A DNA stretch of 64,000 bases from Lachnospiraceae bacterium (GTDB lineage Bacteria; Bacillota; Clostridia; Lachnospirales; Lachnospiraceae): the NCBI GenBank assembly GCA_022796475.1, contig JAAWIS010000005.1, positions 1 through 64,000 on the forward strand. Direction: 5' to 3'. Of this stretch, positions 25,493 through 32,989 are shown piece after piece. The position numbers and the translations under genes are program-made. Each line of letters opens with the position of its first letter. Within the stretch, counting starts at the first letter, position 1. Below the pieces are notes generated by a model. It was not told where the DNA came from and did not search any database. It saw only the letters and a program-made list of their open reading frames with translations.

Positions 25493-26290
25493 ATGCTGGA
25501 AGCAAAGAATATTGTTAAAACATTTAATACTGGGACTGTAAATGAGAAAAAAGCCTTACGGGGCGTTAACCTGACTCTTAACAGCGGTGATTTTGTTACC
25601 ATAATCGGCGGAAACGGCGCCGGAAAATCTACCTTTTTAAATGCAATTGCCGGAGTATGGCCGGTGGATGAGGGACAGATTATTATTGAAGGAAAAGATA
25701 TTACAAAATTGCCGGAGCATAAAAGGGCGGCTTTTTTAGGAAGAGTATTTCAGGATCCTATGAATGGCACGGCTGCAACTATGGGAATCGAAGAAAACCT
25801 GGCATTAGCATTCAGGCGGGGGTTAAGGCGAACCTTAAAAGCAGGAATCACAAACAGCGAGCGGACGCTTTATAAAGATACGCTGAGCCGCTTAGGCCTT
25901 GGCTTACAGAGCCGTCTGACCAGCAAAGTCGGCCTTCTTTCCGGAGGACAGCGGCAGGCCCTTACTCTTTTGATGGCTACATTAAAGCAGCCCAAACTTT
26001 TGCTGTTAGATGAGCATACGGCAGCGCTGGATCCAAAGACTGCCAAAAAAGTTTTGGATCTGACAGAGGAAATTGTAAATAATCAGCATCTCACAGCCCT
26101 TATGGTAACCCATAACATGAAAGACGCCATTCAGATCGGAAACCGCCTGATTATGATGCACGAGGGCCAGATTATCTATGATGTGGCAGGAGAAGAGAAA
26201 AAGTCATTACAGGTAGAAGATTTGCTTAAAAAATTTGAAGAGGCAAGCGGTGAGAAGTTTGCAAATGACCGCATGATGCTTGCAAAATAG
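25493..26290 (+). CDS. ABC transporter ATP-binding protein (TrpZ-like)
   Basis: This 265-residue ATPase has Walker A GGNGAGKST, Q-loop VFQDPMNG, signature LLSGGQRQALTLLMA, Walker B LLLLDEHTAALDP and H-loop MVTHNMKDA. The DEHTAALDP form with histidine after DE is characteristic of the TrpZ-like subgroup rather than the usual DEPT. GGAGGAAAGGG precedes the ATG. It is the third and last gene of the importer operon, which ends at a clear terminator at 26377. Confidence 0.9.
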   Translation: MLEAKNIVKTFNTGTVNEKKALRGVNLTLNSGDFVTIIGGNGAGKSTFLNAIAGVWPVDEGQIIIEGKDITKLPEHKRAAFLGRVFQDPMNGTAATMGIEENLALAFRRGLRRTLKAGITNSERTLYKDTLSRLGLGLQSRLTSKVGLLSGGQRQALTLLMATLKQPKLLLLDEHTAALDPKTAKKVLDLTEEIVNNQHLTALMVTHNMKDAIQIGNRLIMMHEGQIIYDVAGEEKKSLQVEDLLKKFEEASGEKFANDRMMLAK

Positions 26291-26324
26291 AAAATGGTAA
26301 TGGAATTTTAATAAATTTGTTATT

Positions 26325-26409
26325 TTCATATTTGTCTGGCTGTGGTAAAATAACCACGGATTTATTACAAGTATATAAGGCTGCCCCAAATTAGGCAGCC
26401 TTTGCTTTA
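26325..26409 (+). terminator. Terminator of the importer operon, with a promoter-like pair just upstream
   Basis: AAGGCTGCC (26377-26385) pairs perfectly with GGCAGCCTT (26394-26402), followed by TGCTTT. Before it lies TTTTCA, 17 bases, TAAAAT (-10 at 26346-26351), a moderate promoter match. If real, that promoter would have to read through the hairpin to reach the gene at 26439. Confidence 0.72.
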
Positions 26410-26438
26410 TGAACCATTGGTTAAGGGGAGAGTTAAAT

Positions 26439-28064
26439 ATGCTGGATGAGAATAAAGATTATATGGTTCGGTTAAGCCGGGCCAGAAGAAAACGAAACCG
26501 CCAGTTTGATCCGCGTTTCTTGCTGCTGGCTGTCTGCGGGGCAGTTGTGATTGGAGTATTGGGAGCTGGAATTCATCTTGTGCGCTCCCGGTCGGAAGCC
26601 GTTTCCGGGCAGGAGGAGCAGAAGGAAGAAGAAACTGGAGGGGAACCAGTATCAGAAACAGAACCTCAGTCTTTGGAGGAGCCTGCCTTATCACCGGAGG
26701 AACTGGCAGCGAAAGAGGAAGCTGAGGCAGTTCAGGCAGTTTTGGATTCGTATACGAACCTTGGACTGATTCAAGTGGAAGGCTACCTGAATGTAAGGGA
26801 AACACCGGGATCCGATGGAAAGATAATCGGTAAGCTTCAGCAGAACAGCGCTTGTGAAATTCTGGAGGAAAATGGAGAGTGGGATCGGATCTCTTCCGGC
26901 GGAATTGAGGGCTACATCCATAACCAATTTGTAATGACAGGCGAAGAGGCAAAAGAAGCAGCCAGGGCTTATGTGGCCAGACGTGCAATTGTAAAAGCAG
27001 ATAAACTAAATATACGGACTGAACCTAACACGGAAACTTCAGAAGTGGTGGGACAGGCTTTGCAGAATGAGCGGTATGAGGTAATCGGCGAGTCGGAAGG
27101 ATGGGTTCAGATTGAAGAGGGTTACGTGTCTGCTGAGTTTGTGGAAGTAAGGTATGCCCTGAATGAGGCAAGAAAGCTGGATATGGTTGCAATGGCGATT
27201 AACCGGTATGATAACCTGGTTATTTCCAAGGTTGATAATTATTTAAATATCAGAAGCGCTCCGGAAGAGGACGGCTACAAAAATGTAATTGGAAAAATGC
27301 CAAGTAAGGCGGCCGGCGAAATTCTGGAAACGTTGGAAGGCTGGTATAAGATAAAATCCGGAAATATTACCGGATATATTTCAGCCGAATATACAGCCAC
27401 AGGACAGGCGGCGAAAGATATTGCCATGGAAGAGGCTGAACTGATGGCGGTAGTGAATACAGATATGCTGAATGTGCGGACTGAACCTTCCACAGATTCC
27501 ACTATTTGGACTCAGATTTCAAAAGAAGAGCGGTATCCGGTAGTGGAACAGTTAGACGGCTGGGTACAGATTGAGCTGGATACGGAAGACAGTGACAAGG
27601 CATATATATCAACCCGGGACAATAATGTGGAAGTACGCTATGCACTTGCGGAGGCGATTAAGTTTTCACCAGTGGAAGAAGCAGCTCAGGCCTCCATGTC
27701 CAGACGTTCGCAAATTGTAAATTATGCCCTTAAGTTTGTAGGAAATCCTTACGTTTGGGGAGGAACCAGCTTAACAAATGGTGCAGACTGTTCTGGCTTT
27801 ACAATGCAGGTATTAAAGGAGTTTGGAGTCAGCCTGCCCCATTATTCCGGCTCCCAGGCGAAGATGGGAAAATCCATTTCTTCCAGTGAAATGCGGCCCG
27901 GAGATTTGATTTTCTATGCAAACAGCCGCGGAGTGGTAAATCATGTAGCTATGTATATTGGAAATGGTCAGATTGTCCATGCAGCCAGCAAACGAAGCGG
28001 AATCAAGATTTCTACATGGAATTACCGCAGCCCAAAGACAATCCGGAATGTTCTGGGCGATTAG
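26439..28064 (+). CDS. SH3b-repeat NlpC/P60 peptidoglycan hydrolase
   Basis: ATG 26439 follows AGGGGAGAG; ATG 26409 lies inside the terminator tail and has no ribosome site. The 541-residue product has a basic N-terminus, one membrane helix (about residues 24-46), an acidic linker, four SH3b-like repeats (YLNVRETPGSDGKIIG; LNIRTEPNTETSEVVG; YLNIRSAPEEDG; LNVRTEPSTDSTIW), and a C-terminal NlpC/P60 domain with catalytic Cys in NGADCSGFT, His in VVNHVAMYIG and a third polar residue in IVHAAS. It would cut cell-wall stem peptides, probably gamma-D-Glu-diamino acid bonds. It stands alone between terminators. Confidence 0.9.
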   Translation: MLDENKDYMVRLSRARRKRNRQFDPRFLLLAVCGAVVIGVLGAGIHLVRSRSEAVSGQEEQKEEETGGEPVSETEPQSLEEPALSPEELAAKEEAEAVQAVLDSYTNLGLIQVEGYLNVRETPGSDGKIIGKLQQNSACEILEENGEWDRISSGGIEGYIHNQFVMTGEEAKEAARAYVARRAIVKADKLNIRTEPNTETSEVVGQALQNERYEVIGESEGWVQIEEGYVSAEFVEVRYALNEARKLDMVAMAINRYDNLVISKVDNYLNIRSAPEEDGYKNVIGKMPSKAAGEILETLEGWYKIKSGNITGYISAEYTATGQAAKDIAMEEAELMAVVNTDMLNVRTEPSTDSTIWTQISKEERYPVVEQLDGWVQIELDTEDSDKAYISTRDNNVEVRYALAEAIKFSPVEEAAQASMSRRSQIVNYALKFVGNPYVWGGTSLTNGADCSGFTMQVLKEFGVSLPHYSGSQAKMGKSISSSEMRPGDLIFYANSRGVVNHVAMYIGNGQIVHAASKRSGIKISTWNYRSPKTIRNVLGD

Positions 28065-28067
28065 GGA

Positions 28068-28146
28068 TTGACAGAGCCGATTTATATGGTAAGATAGAAA
28101 GCAATACGGCAAGGGCGCCAGATTACTGGCGCCCTTATTGTCTTTT
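28068..28146 (+). promoter_or_regulatory. Promoter followed at once by a terminator hairpin, before citrate synthase
   Basis: TTGACA (28068-28073), 16 bases, TAAGAT (28090-28095) is a strong promoter match starting 4 bases after the hydrolase stop. Beginning about 10 bases after the expected transcript start is a perfect 10-bp hairpin AAGGGCGCCA (28111-28120) / TGGCGCCCTT (28127-28136), then ATTGTCTTTT. The next gene starts at 28193. Confidence 0.7.
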
Positions 28147-28192
28147 GGCGTATAGGAAATTCTTCTGGATTTCCAAAGGAAAGGAGCTTTGT

Positions 28193-29527
28193 ATGAATTA
28201 TAATTATTTGGCACAATTTTATGGGAAATCATCAAATTATACGGATATTCCCAACCATCTGTATAAAGAATACAATGTTAAAAAAGGTCTTCGGAATGAG
28301 GATGGAACTGGTGTCCGTATGGGATTAACCCGGGTTTCCGATGTAGTTGGCTATGAAGTAATTGATGGGGTTAAAGAGAATGCGGAAGGGGATCTGTACT
28401 ACAGAGGATACAGCGTATATGATTTGATTAAAGGTAAAACGGGGTGTATTGGTTATGAAGAAGTTTGCTTTCTGCTGCTTTACGGCTATCTTCCCAGCAA
28501 AACGGATCTAAACCGTTTTATCGATGTGGTAAGAAGCCTGTATGCTCTGCCAGATGAATTTTTGGAAATGAACTTATTGCGGCTTCCCGGGAAAAATTTG
28601 ATGAATAAGCTTCAGCATGCTACGATTACATTATATAATTACGATCAAGATAATCCGGACGATGCTGATGTATATAAGACCATGCTAAAGGGTGTAAATC
28701 TGCTGGCGAAGTTTCCGTCTATTGCCTGCTATGCTTATCAGAGCAAGATTCATCATTTTAATCGGGAAAGTTTGATTATCCATTATCCACGGGAAGATTA
28801 CTCCATTGCGGAAAATATTTTATACATGCTGAGGGAGGATAAAAAATTTACCAGGAAGGAAGCAGAGCTTTTAGATGCGCTTTTGGTGCTTCATGCAGAT
28901 CACGGCGGCGGAAATAACTCTACCTTTACCAATGTAGTGATTTCTTCCACAGGGACAGATTTGTATTCCGCGATTTCCGGTTCTATCGGTTCCTTAAAAG
29001 GTCCCAGGCATGGCGGCGCGAATGTTAAGGTTTCTGAGATGATGGAAGAAGTGGTAAATGAAATCGGCTATTCTACAGATGAAGGCAGGATTAAAACATT
29101 AATCCGAAAAATCCTTTCTGGCGATTTCTATGACCGTTCCGGTCTTGTATACGGGTTTGGTCATGCGGTTTATACGATTTCGGATCCGCGTGCAGAAATT
29201 TTAAGAAGCTGCTGTGAATCCGTAGCCAGGGAACAGTATAAGATGGAAGAATTTAATTTTTACTGCTTATTTGAAACTTGTGTAAAAGAAGTGATTCTGC
29301 AGGATAAAAATAAAGTAATTCCTACAAATGTAGACTATTACAGCGGTTTTGCCTATGAAATGCTGCAGATGCCAAGGGATATGTATACCCCTTTGTTTGT
29401 AATCAGCCGAATCGTAGGGTGGGTGGCCCATAATCTGGAAAATAAGCTGTATGACGGAAAAATTATGCGTCCGGCAACTAAGTATGTAGGTGAAAATGTA
29501 ACATATATTCCAATGAAGGAGAGATAA
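28193..29527 (+). CDS. Citrate synthase
   Basis: I start at ATG 28193, with AAAGGAAAGGAG upstream; the longer frame from 28016 overlaps the previous gene and the terminator. The 444-residue enzyme condenses acetyl-CoA and oxaloacetate. Motifs seen are YYRGYSVYDLI, LHADHGGGNNST (first catalytic His), GPRHGGANVKV (second His) and VYGFGHAVYT (third His region). It is the Si-type fold. Isocitrate dehydrogenase follows after 4 bases, so the two form the oxidative branch toward 2-oxoglutarate and glutamate. No aconitase gene lies in the window. Confidence 0.93.
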   Translation: MNYNYLAQFYGKSSNYTDIPNHLYKEYNVKKGLRNEDGTGVRMGLTRVSDVVGYEVIDGVKENAEGDLYYRGYSVYDLIKGKTGCIGYEEVCFLLLYGYLPSKTDLNRFIDVVRSLYALPDEFLEMNLLRLPGKNLMNKLQHATITLYNYDQDNPDDADVYKTMLKGVNLLAKFPSIACYAYQSKIHHFNRESLIIHYPREDYSIAENILYMLREDKKFTRKEAELLDALLVLHADHGGGNNSTFTNVVISSTGTDLYSAISGSIGSLKGPRHGGANVKVSEMMEEVVNEIGYSTDEGRIKTLIRKILSGDFYDRSGLVYGFGHAVYTISDPRAEILRSCCESVAREQYKMEEFNFYCLFETCVKEVILQDKNKVIPTNVDYYSGFAYEMLQMPRDMYTPLFVISRIVGWVAHNLENKLYDGKIMRPATKYVGENVTYIPMKER

Positions 29528-29531
29528 TCAT

Positions 29532-30527
29532 ATGAAAACAATAACCGTATTTAAAGGCGATGGAATCGGACCTGAGATTACTGATGCAGTACTTAAAATT
29601 TTAGATGAAGCAAAAGCTCCCTTAGAATATGAGATTTTTCGGGTGGGCGCAGCGGAATATGAAGAAAATGGAGCGCTGATTCCGGATGCTGCATTTGCTT
29701 CTTTTGAGAAAAATAAATTGTTGTTAAAATCGCCCATAACAACTCCCATAGGCAAAGGCTTTCGTTCTTTAAATGTTACCCTTCGGGAAAAATATGATTT
29801 ATATGCCAATATTCGTCCGGCGAAATCCAACGCTGCTGTGGAAACGCCTTTCAGGGATGTAGATATTGTAACCTTCCGGGAGAATACGGAAGATCTCTAC
29901 GTAGGAGTGGAAGAACAGATTGATCCAGATACGGTTCACGCTACGAAAATCATTACCCGCAAAGCCAGCACCCGGATCATTACGGATGCATTTGAGTATG
30001 CTGTGGCCCAGGGAAGAAAAAAGGTAACTTGTGTTCACAAAGCCAATATTTTAAAACAATCTGATGGTTTGTTTTTAAGTATTTTTAAAGAGATTGCTCC
30101 AAAGTATCCGGATATTGAAGCAGACGATAAGATTGTGGATAATGTTTGTATGCAGCTTGTAATGCGGCCTCAGCAGTTTGATATTATGGTGATGCCAAAC
30201 CTTTATGGTGATATCGTATCAGATTTAACCAGCGGCCTGATTGGAGGCTTAGGATTGCTGCCATCCAGCAATTTAGGAAAAGATTACGCAATGTTTGAAG
30301 CTGTTCATGGAAGCGCGCCTGATATTGCAGGAAAGAATATTGCAAATCCCACAGCGCTTTTATGGTCCGCCTGCATGATGCTGGAGCATTTGGGAGAATT
30401 AGAAATCGCCGGAAACATCCGCAGGGCAGTCGATCAGGTGCTGGCAGAAGGAAGCTGCAAGACACCGGATCTTGGAGGAGAGGCAACCACTTCCCAATAT
30501 TGCGATGCCATCATTGCCCGGCTGTAG
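29532..30527 (+). CDS. NAD-type isocitrate dehydrogenase
   Basis: This 331-residue enzyme of the isocitrate/isopropylmalate dehydrogenase family has GDGIGPEI (start), RENTEDLYVG (substrate-binding arginine region), MQLVMRPQQFDIMVMPNLYGDIVSD split over the metal-binding aspartates, and AVHGSAPDIAGK near the end. Family members of this size that follow citrate synthase are usually NAD-linked isocitrate dehydrogenase; isopropylmalate or homoisocitrate use cannot be ruled out from sequence alone. AAGGAGAG lies over the end of the citrate synthase gene. Confidence 0.88.
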   Translation: MKTITVFKGDGIGPEITDAVLKILDEAKAPLEYEIFRVGAAEYEENGALIPDAAFASFEKNKLLLKSPITTPIGKGFRSLNVTLREKYDLYANIRPAKSNAAVETPFRDVDIVTFRENTEDLYVGVEEQIDPDTVHATKIITRKASTRIITDAFEYAVAQGRKKVTCVHKANILKQSDGLFLSIFKEIAPKYPDIEADDKIVDNVCMQLVMRPQQFDIMVMPNLYGDIVSDLTSGLIGGLGLLPSSNLGKDYAMFEAVHGSAPDIAGKNIANPTALLWSACMMLEHLGELEIAGNIRRAVDQVLAEGSCKTPDLGGEATTSQYCDAIIARL

Positions 30528-30676
30528 GATGCTTTTTTCATGGTGGTTTTGTGAAAAGACAGAGAAGCCTTATTACAATTTCCCTGAAAGCGCCGATATC
30601 CTTACAGGGAAGGGTGTTTTAACCGGTTATAATCCAAACTACAGGAATTATAAGGCATCCATGAAAGGGGAAACTT

Positions 30677-31930
30677 ATGGAAGTAAGAATCGCATCAGAA
30701 AACCGTATGAATGAGGGCAGCCAGCCTGGAATAAAGATGTCAGAAAAAGCGGCTACTGGAAAAGGGAAGGCCCAGCGTTGTGATACATATGAAAGTTCTG
30801 TCAGGGACATGCCTTTTGGAAATACGATGATGACTGGTTCAAAAGACGGGATCTGCTGGGATAAAACGATTCCGGATCCAGGCACGCTTAAGATATATGA
30901 GCCAGATCCAGATGCAGACGGGATTGACTGGAAAGAATTGGAACATTGTTTTTCCAACGTAACCACAACGATGGAAAATGCAGACAGAATAGAGAGTACA
31001 GTGGAACGAGTTGCTTCCATGTATCTTGCTGTGAAAGATCAGTTAGAACAAAAGTTTTCTCATCGGGAAGATAAGCTTGCTGAAAAAATGGAGCAGTTAA
31101 ATTCCCTTTTCCAGCACTCAAAAAATCAGATTATAAGTTCTTACAAAGGGACTGTGGGAAGTTTTTATGAACAGTTAGGGAATAAAGGCGCCAGTTCCCG
31201 GATGGGGGAAAGTTTGTCCGCAGCCATTGATGAAAAGGTGGCGGAAATAGAAGACCATGGAAGAAAACATGGACTTTTAAACAGCAAGAATCCAAAAGAC
31301 TTTTCTTATCAGGTTACTGCTGCGTTTTTACAGGTAGGAATGCTGGCAAAACGGGAAAAACTGGAAGCGGCTGACGGGAAAACGGAAGTTTCTGAAAAAC
31401 CGAAAAATGATAATTCAGAATACAGCCTAACGGATCTTCAGGCAGCAGGAATTATTGCAAAGGCTGCCTATAAGATGAATCCAAAGGAACTTTCTCTGAT
31501 GAGCGATGGGGAGCTGGGGATCCAGATGGCTCTCCGCTATATGAAAACTGCCTGTGTACTGGAAGGATTAGGGGTGGGAGAAAAGATGTCAAATATGATT
31601 TTAAGTTCCTTTGAAACCTTTCTGGATCAGCATTCCGGCGGAGCATTAACCGATAAAAGCAGGGCATTTGGCTCTTATCATTATGCTGTCAGCCAGTACC
31701 AGTCCACAAAGGATATGGAAAAAGCAGTTACTGCAAGCGCGAAGAAATATTTGGGAAAAGAATTTTTTACAGATTTTTACGCCAGCAGCAATGGAGCAGG
31801 AACCACCAAATATACCCGCTATCGGTTTGAGCTTGACCAGTTTAGGAGCTACTTGCAGCAAGGATCCTTTTCAGAAGTGATTAAGTCCATTGCAGGGAAC
31901 CGGACACCTTTTATGCTGGCATACGCATAA
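30677..31930 (+). CDS. Protein of unknown function, 417 residues
   Basis: I do not recognise a family. The protein lacks a signal peptide or membrane segments and is rich in Lys, Glu and Ser. The first 80 residues look disordered. Residues about 85-160 are predicted helical with coiled-coil character (MENADRIESTVERVASM; LEQKFSHREDKLAEKMEQL). The C-terminal 150 residues look helical and folded. AAAGGGG precedes the ATG. Downstream genes are a spore-related protease and SpoIIIE/FtsK, but a likely sigma-G-type promoter separates them, so a link to sporulation is only a guess. It could be a structural or toxin-like surface protein. Confidence 0.6.
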   Translation: MEVRIASENRMNEGSQPGIKMSEKAATGKGKAQRCDTYESSVRDMPFGNTMMTGSKDGICWDKTIPDPGTLKIYEPDPDADGIDWKELEHCFSNVTTTMENADRIESTVERVASMYLAVKDQLEQKFSHREDKLAEKMEQLNSLFQHSKNQIISSYKGTVGSFYEQLGNKGASSRMGESLSAAIDEKVAEIEDHGRKHGLLNSKNPKDFSYQVTAAFLQVGMLAKREKLEAADGKTEVSEKPKNDNSEYSLTDLQAAGIIAKAAYKMNPKELSLMSDGELGIQMALRYMKTACVLEGLGVGEKMSNMILSSFETFLDQHSGGALTDKSRAFGSYHYAVSQYQSTKDMEKAVTASAKKYLGKEFFTDFYASSNGAGTTKYTRYRFELDQFRSYLQQGSFSEVIKSIAGNRTPFMLAYA

Positions 31931-31966
31931 TTCATACAAAAGTCCCGAAAAGAAAAGCCAGAAACG

Positions 31967-31996
31967 TGAATAAAGCTGAAAAAACCTTTTATACTA
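31967..31996 (+). promoter_or_regulatory. Sigma-G/F-like sporulation promoter before tepA
   Basis: TGAATA (31967-31972), 17 bases, TATACTA (31990-31996). Forespore sigma-G promoters have G-H-A-T-R at -35 and CATnHTA at -10; this matches all but the first C of the -10. The vegetative -35 (TTGACA) is not matched. The gene starts at 32097. Confidence 0.55.
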
Positions 31997-32096
31997 TGGT
32001 TAGAGCATGCCGGCTGGCATCTTGCCTTTTGTGAACATGGGCGCGTATCTCCTTGTCCACCAAGGGTATTATGACTTGAGAAAGGGAAAATTCAGT

Positions 32097-32771
32097 ATGG
32101 GACAAGATGAACTGGGACAAAACGATCAAAAAATAGAAGAGCTTGGACAAGTAACGCTGGAAGGCAGCAGCGCCCGGCATAAGATTCATCTTCTTTCGAT
32201 TATCGGAGAAGTGGAAGGCCATGAAAATGCATCAGGAAACAGCAAGACCACGAAATACGATCATCTTTTGCCGAAGCTGGCAGAAATCGAAGATGATAAA
32301 AGTGTAGAAGGGCTGCTGGTTCTTTTGAATACATCAGGCGGTGATGTGGATGCCGGGCTTGCTATTGCGGAGATGATTGCATCCTTAAGCATCCCTTCAG
32401 TGTCTCTTGTGCTTGGAGGAAGCCATTCCATCGGCGTGCCTCTGGCAGTGGCTTCGGACTATTCTTTTATTGTGCCCACAGGAACTATGATGATCCATCC
32501 GGTTCGGATGAGCGGCATGGTGATCGGGACTTCACAAACGTATGAATACTTTGATATGATACAGGATCGAATTCTCAGTTTTGTGGAAAAGCACTCCAAT
32601 ATTGCTTACGATCAATTAAAACGCCTGATGCATAATACAGAGATGCTGACTAAGGATTTAGGCACAGTGTTAGTAGGAGAACAGGCAGTGAAAGAAGGAT
32701 TGATTGATGAGGTAGGCGGAATTCGGGAAGCCTTAGATAAGCTTCACCAGATAATTGATGAGAATTCTTAA
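32097..32771 (+). CDS. tepA: TepA/YmfB-type ClpP-like protease
   Basis: I place the start at ATG 32097 (GAGAAAGGG upstream); the in-frame ATG at 32007 has no ribosome site. The 224-residue protein has a ClpP fold: NTSGGDVDAGLAIAEMI, the nucleophile Ser in GGSHSIGVPLA, and the catalytic His in MMIHPVRMSG. In B. subtilis this ClpP-like protein (YmfB/TepA) is implicated in breakdown of small acid-soluble spore proteins during outgrowth, and its gene lies just before spoIIIE, exactly as here. The sigma-G-like promoter fits. The gene ends at a strong terminator. Confidence 0.87.
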   Translation: MGQDELGQNDQKIEELGQVTLEGSSARHKIHLLSIIGEVEGHENASGNSKTTKYDHLLPKLAEIEDDKSVEGLLVLLNTSGGDVDAGLAIAEMIASLSIPSVSLVLGGSHSIGVPLAVASDYSFIVPTGTMMIHPVRMSGMVIGTSQTYEYFDMIQDRILSFVEKHSNIAYDQLKRLMHNTEMLTKDLGTVLVGEQAVKEGLIDEVGGIREALDKLHQIIDENS

Positions 32772-32822
32772 ACGTATTGTTTTGTGATGTTTTTATGACA
32801 AGAGAAAGAAAACAGAAGAACG

Positions 32823-32858
32823 AAAAAGGCAGACGCATTAATAAGCGGCTGCCTTTTT
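32823..32858 (+). terminator. Terminator after tepA
   Basis: A perfect 10-bp stem AAAAAGGCAG (32823-32832) / CTGCCTTTTT (32849-32858), with an inner CGC/GCG. The A-run and T-run flanks would let it work on both strands. Confidence 0.88.
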
Positions 32859-32878
32859 GAATCACAGTAACACAGAAA

Positions 32879-32938
32879 TTGCAAAGTCTTTTGGCTGAAA
32901 AGAACTTTGTTGCAATTTTACTAAAATTTTTGTATACT
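32879..32938 (+). promoter_or_regulatory. Promoter of spoIIIE/ftsK with overlapping palindrome
   Basis: TTGCAA (32910-32915), 17 bases, TATACT (32933-32938) is a good vegetative promoter. A near-palindrome from 32879 to 32915 (TTGCAAAGT..CTTTT-GGCTG-AAAAG..ACTTTG-TTGCAA) overlaps the -35 and could be an operator. The GTG start is at 32990. Confidence 0.65.
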
Positions 32939-32989
32939 CTTGATAATGGGCAATTTTCGGATTGCTACAAGATACAGGAGGCTTGATTC

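Noticed and set aside
26407..26988. Minus-strand ORF of 193 codons over the NlpC/P60 gene start
   Set aside because: Low-complexity shadow (Pro/Leu-rich) of a clearly real plus-strand gene.
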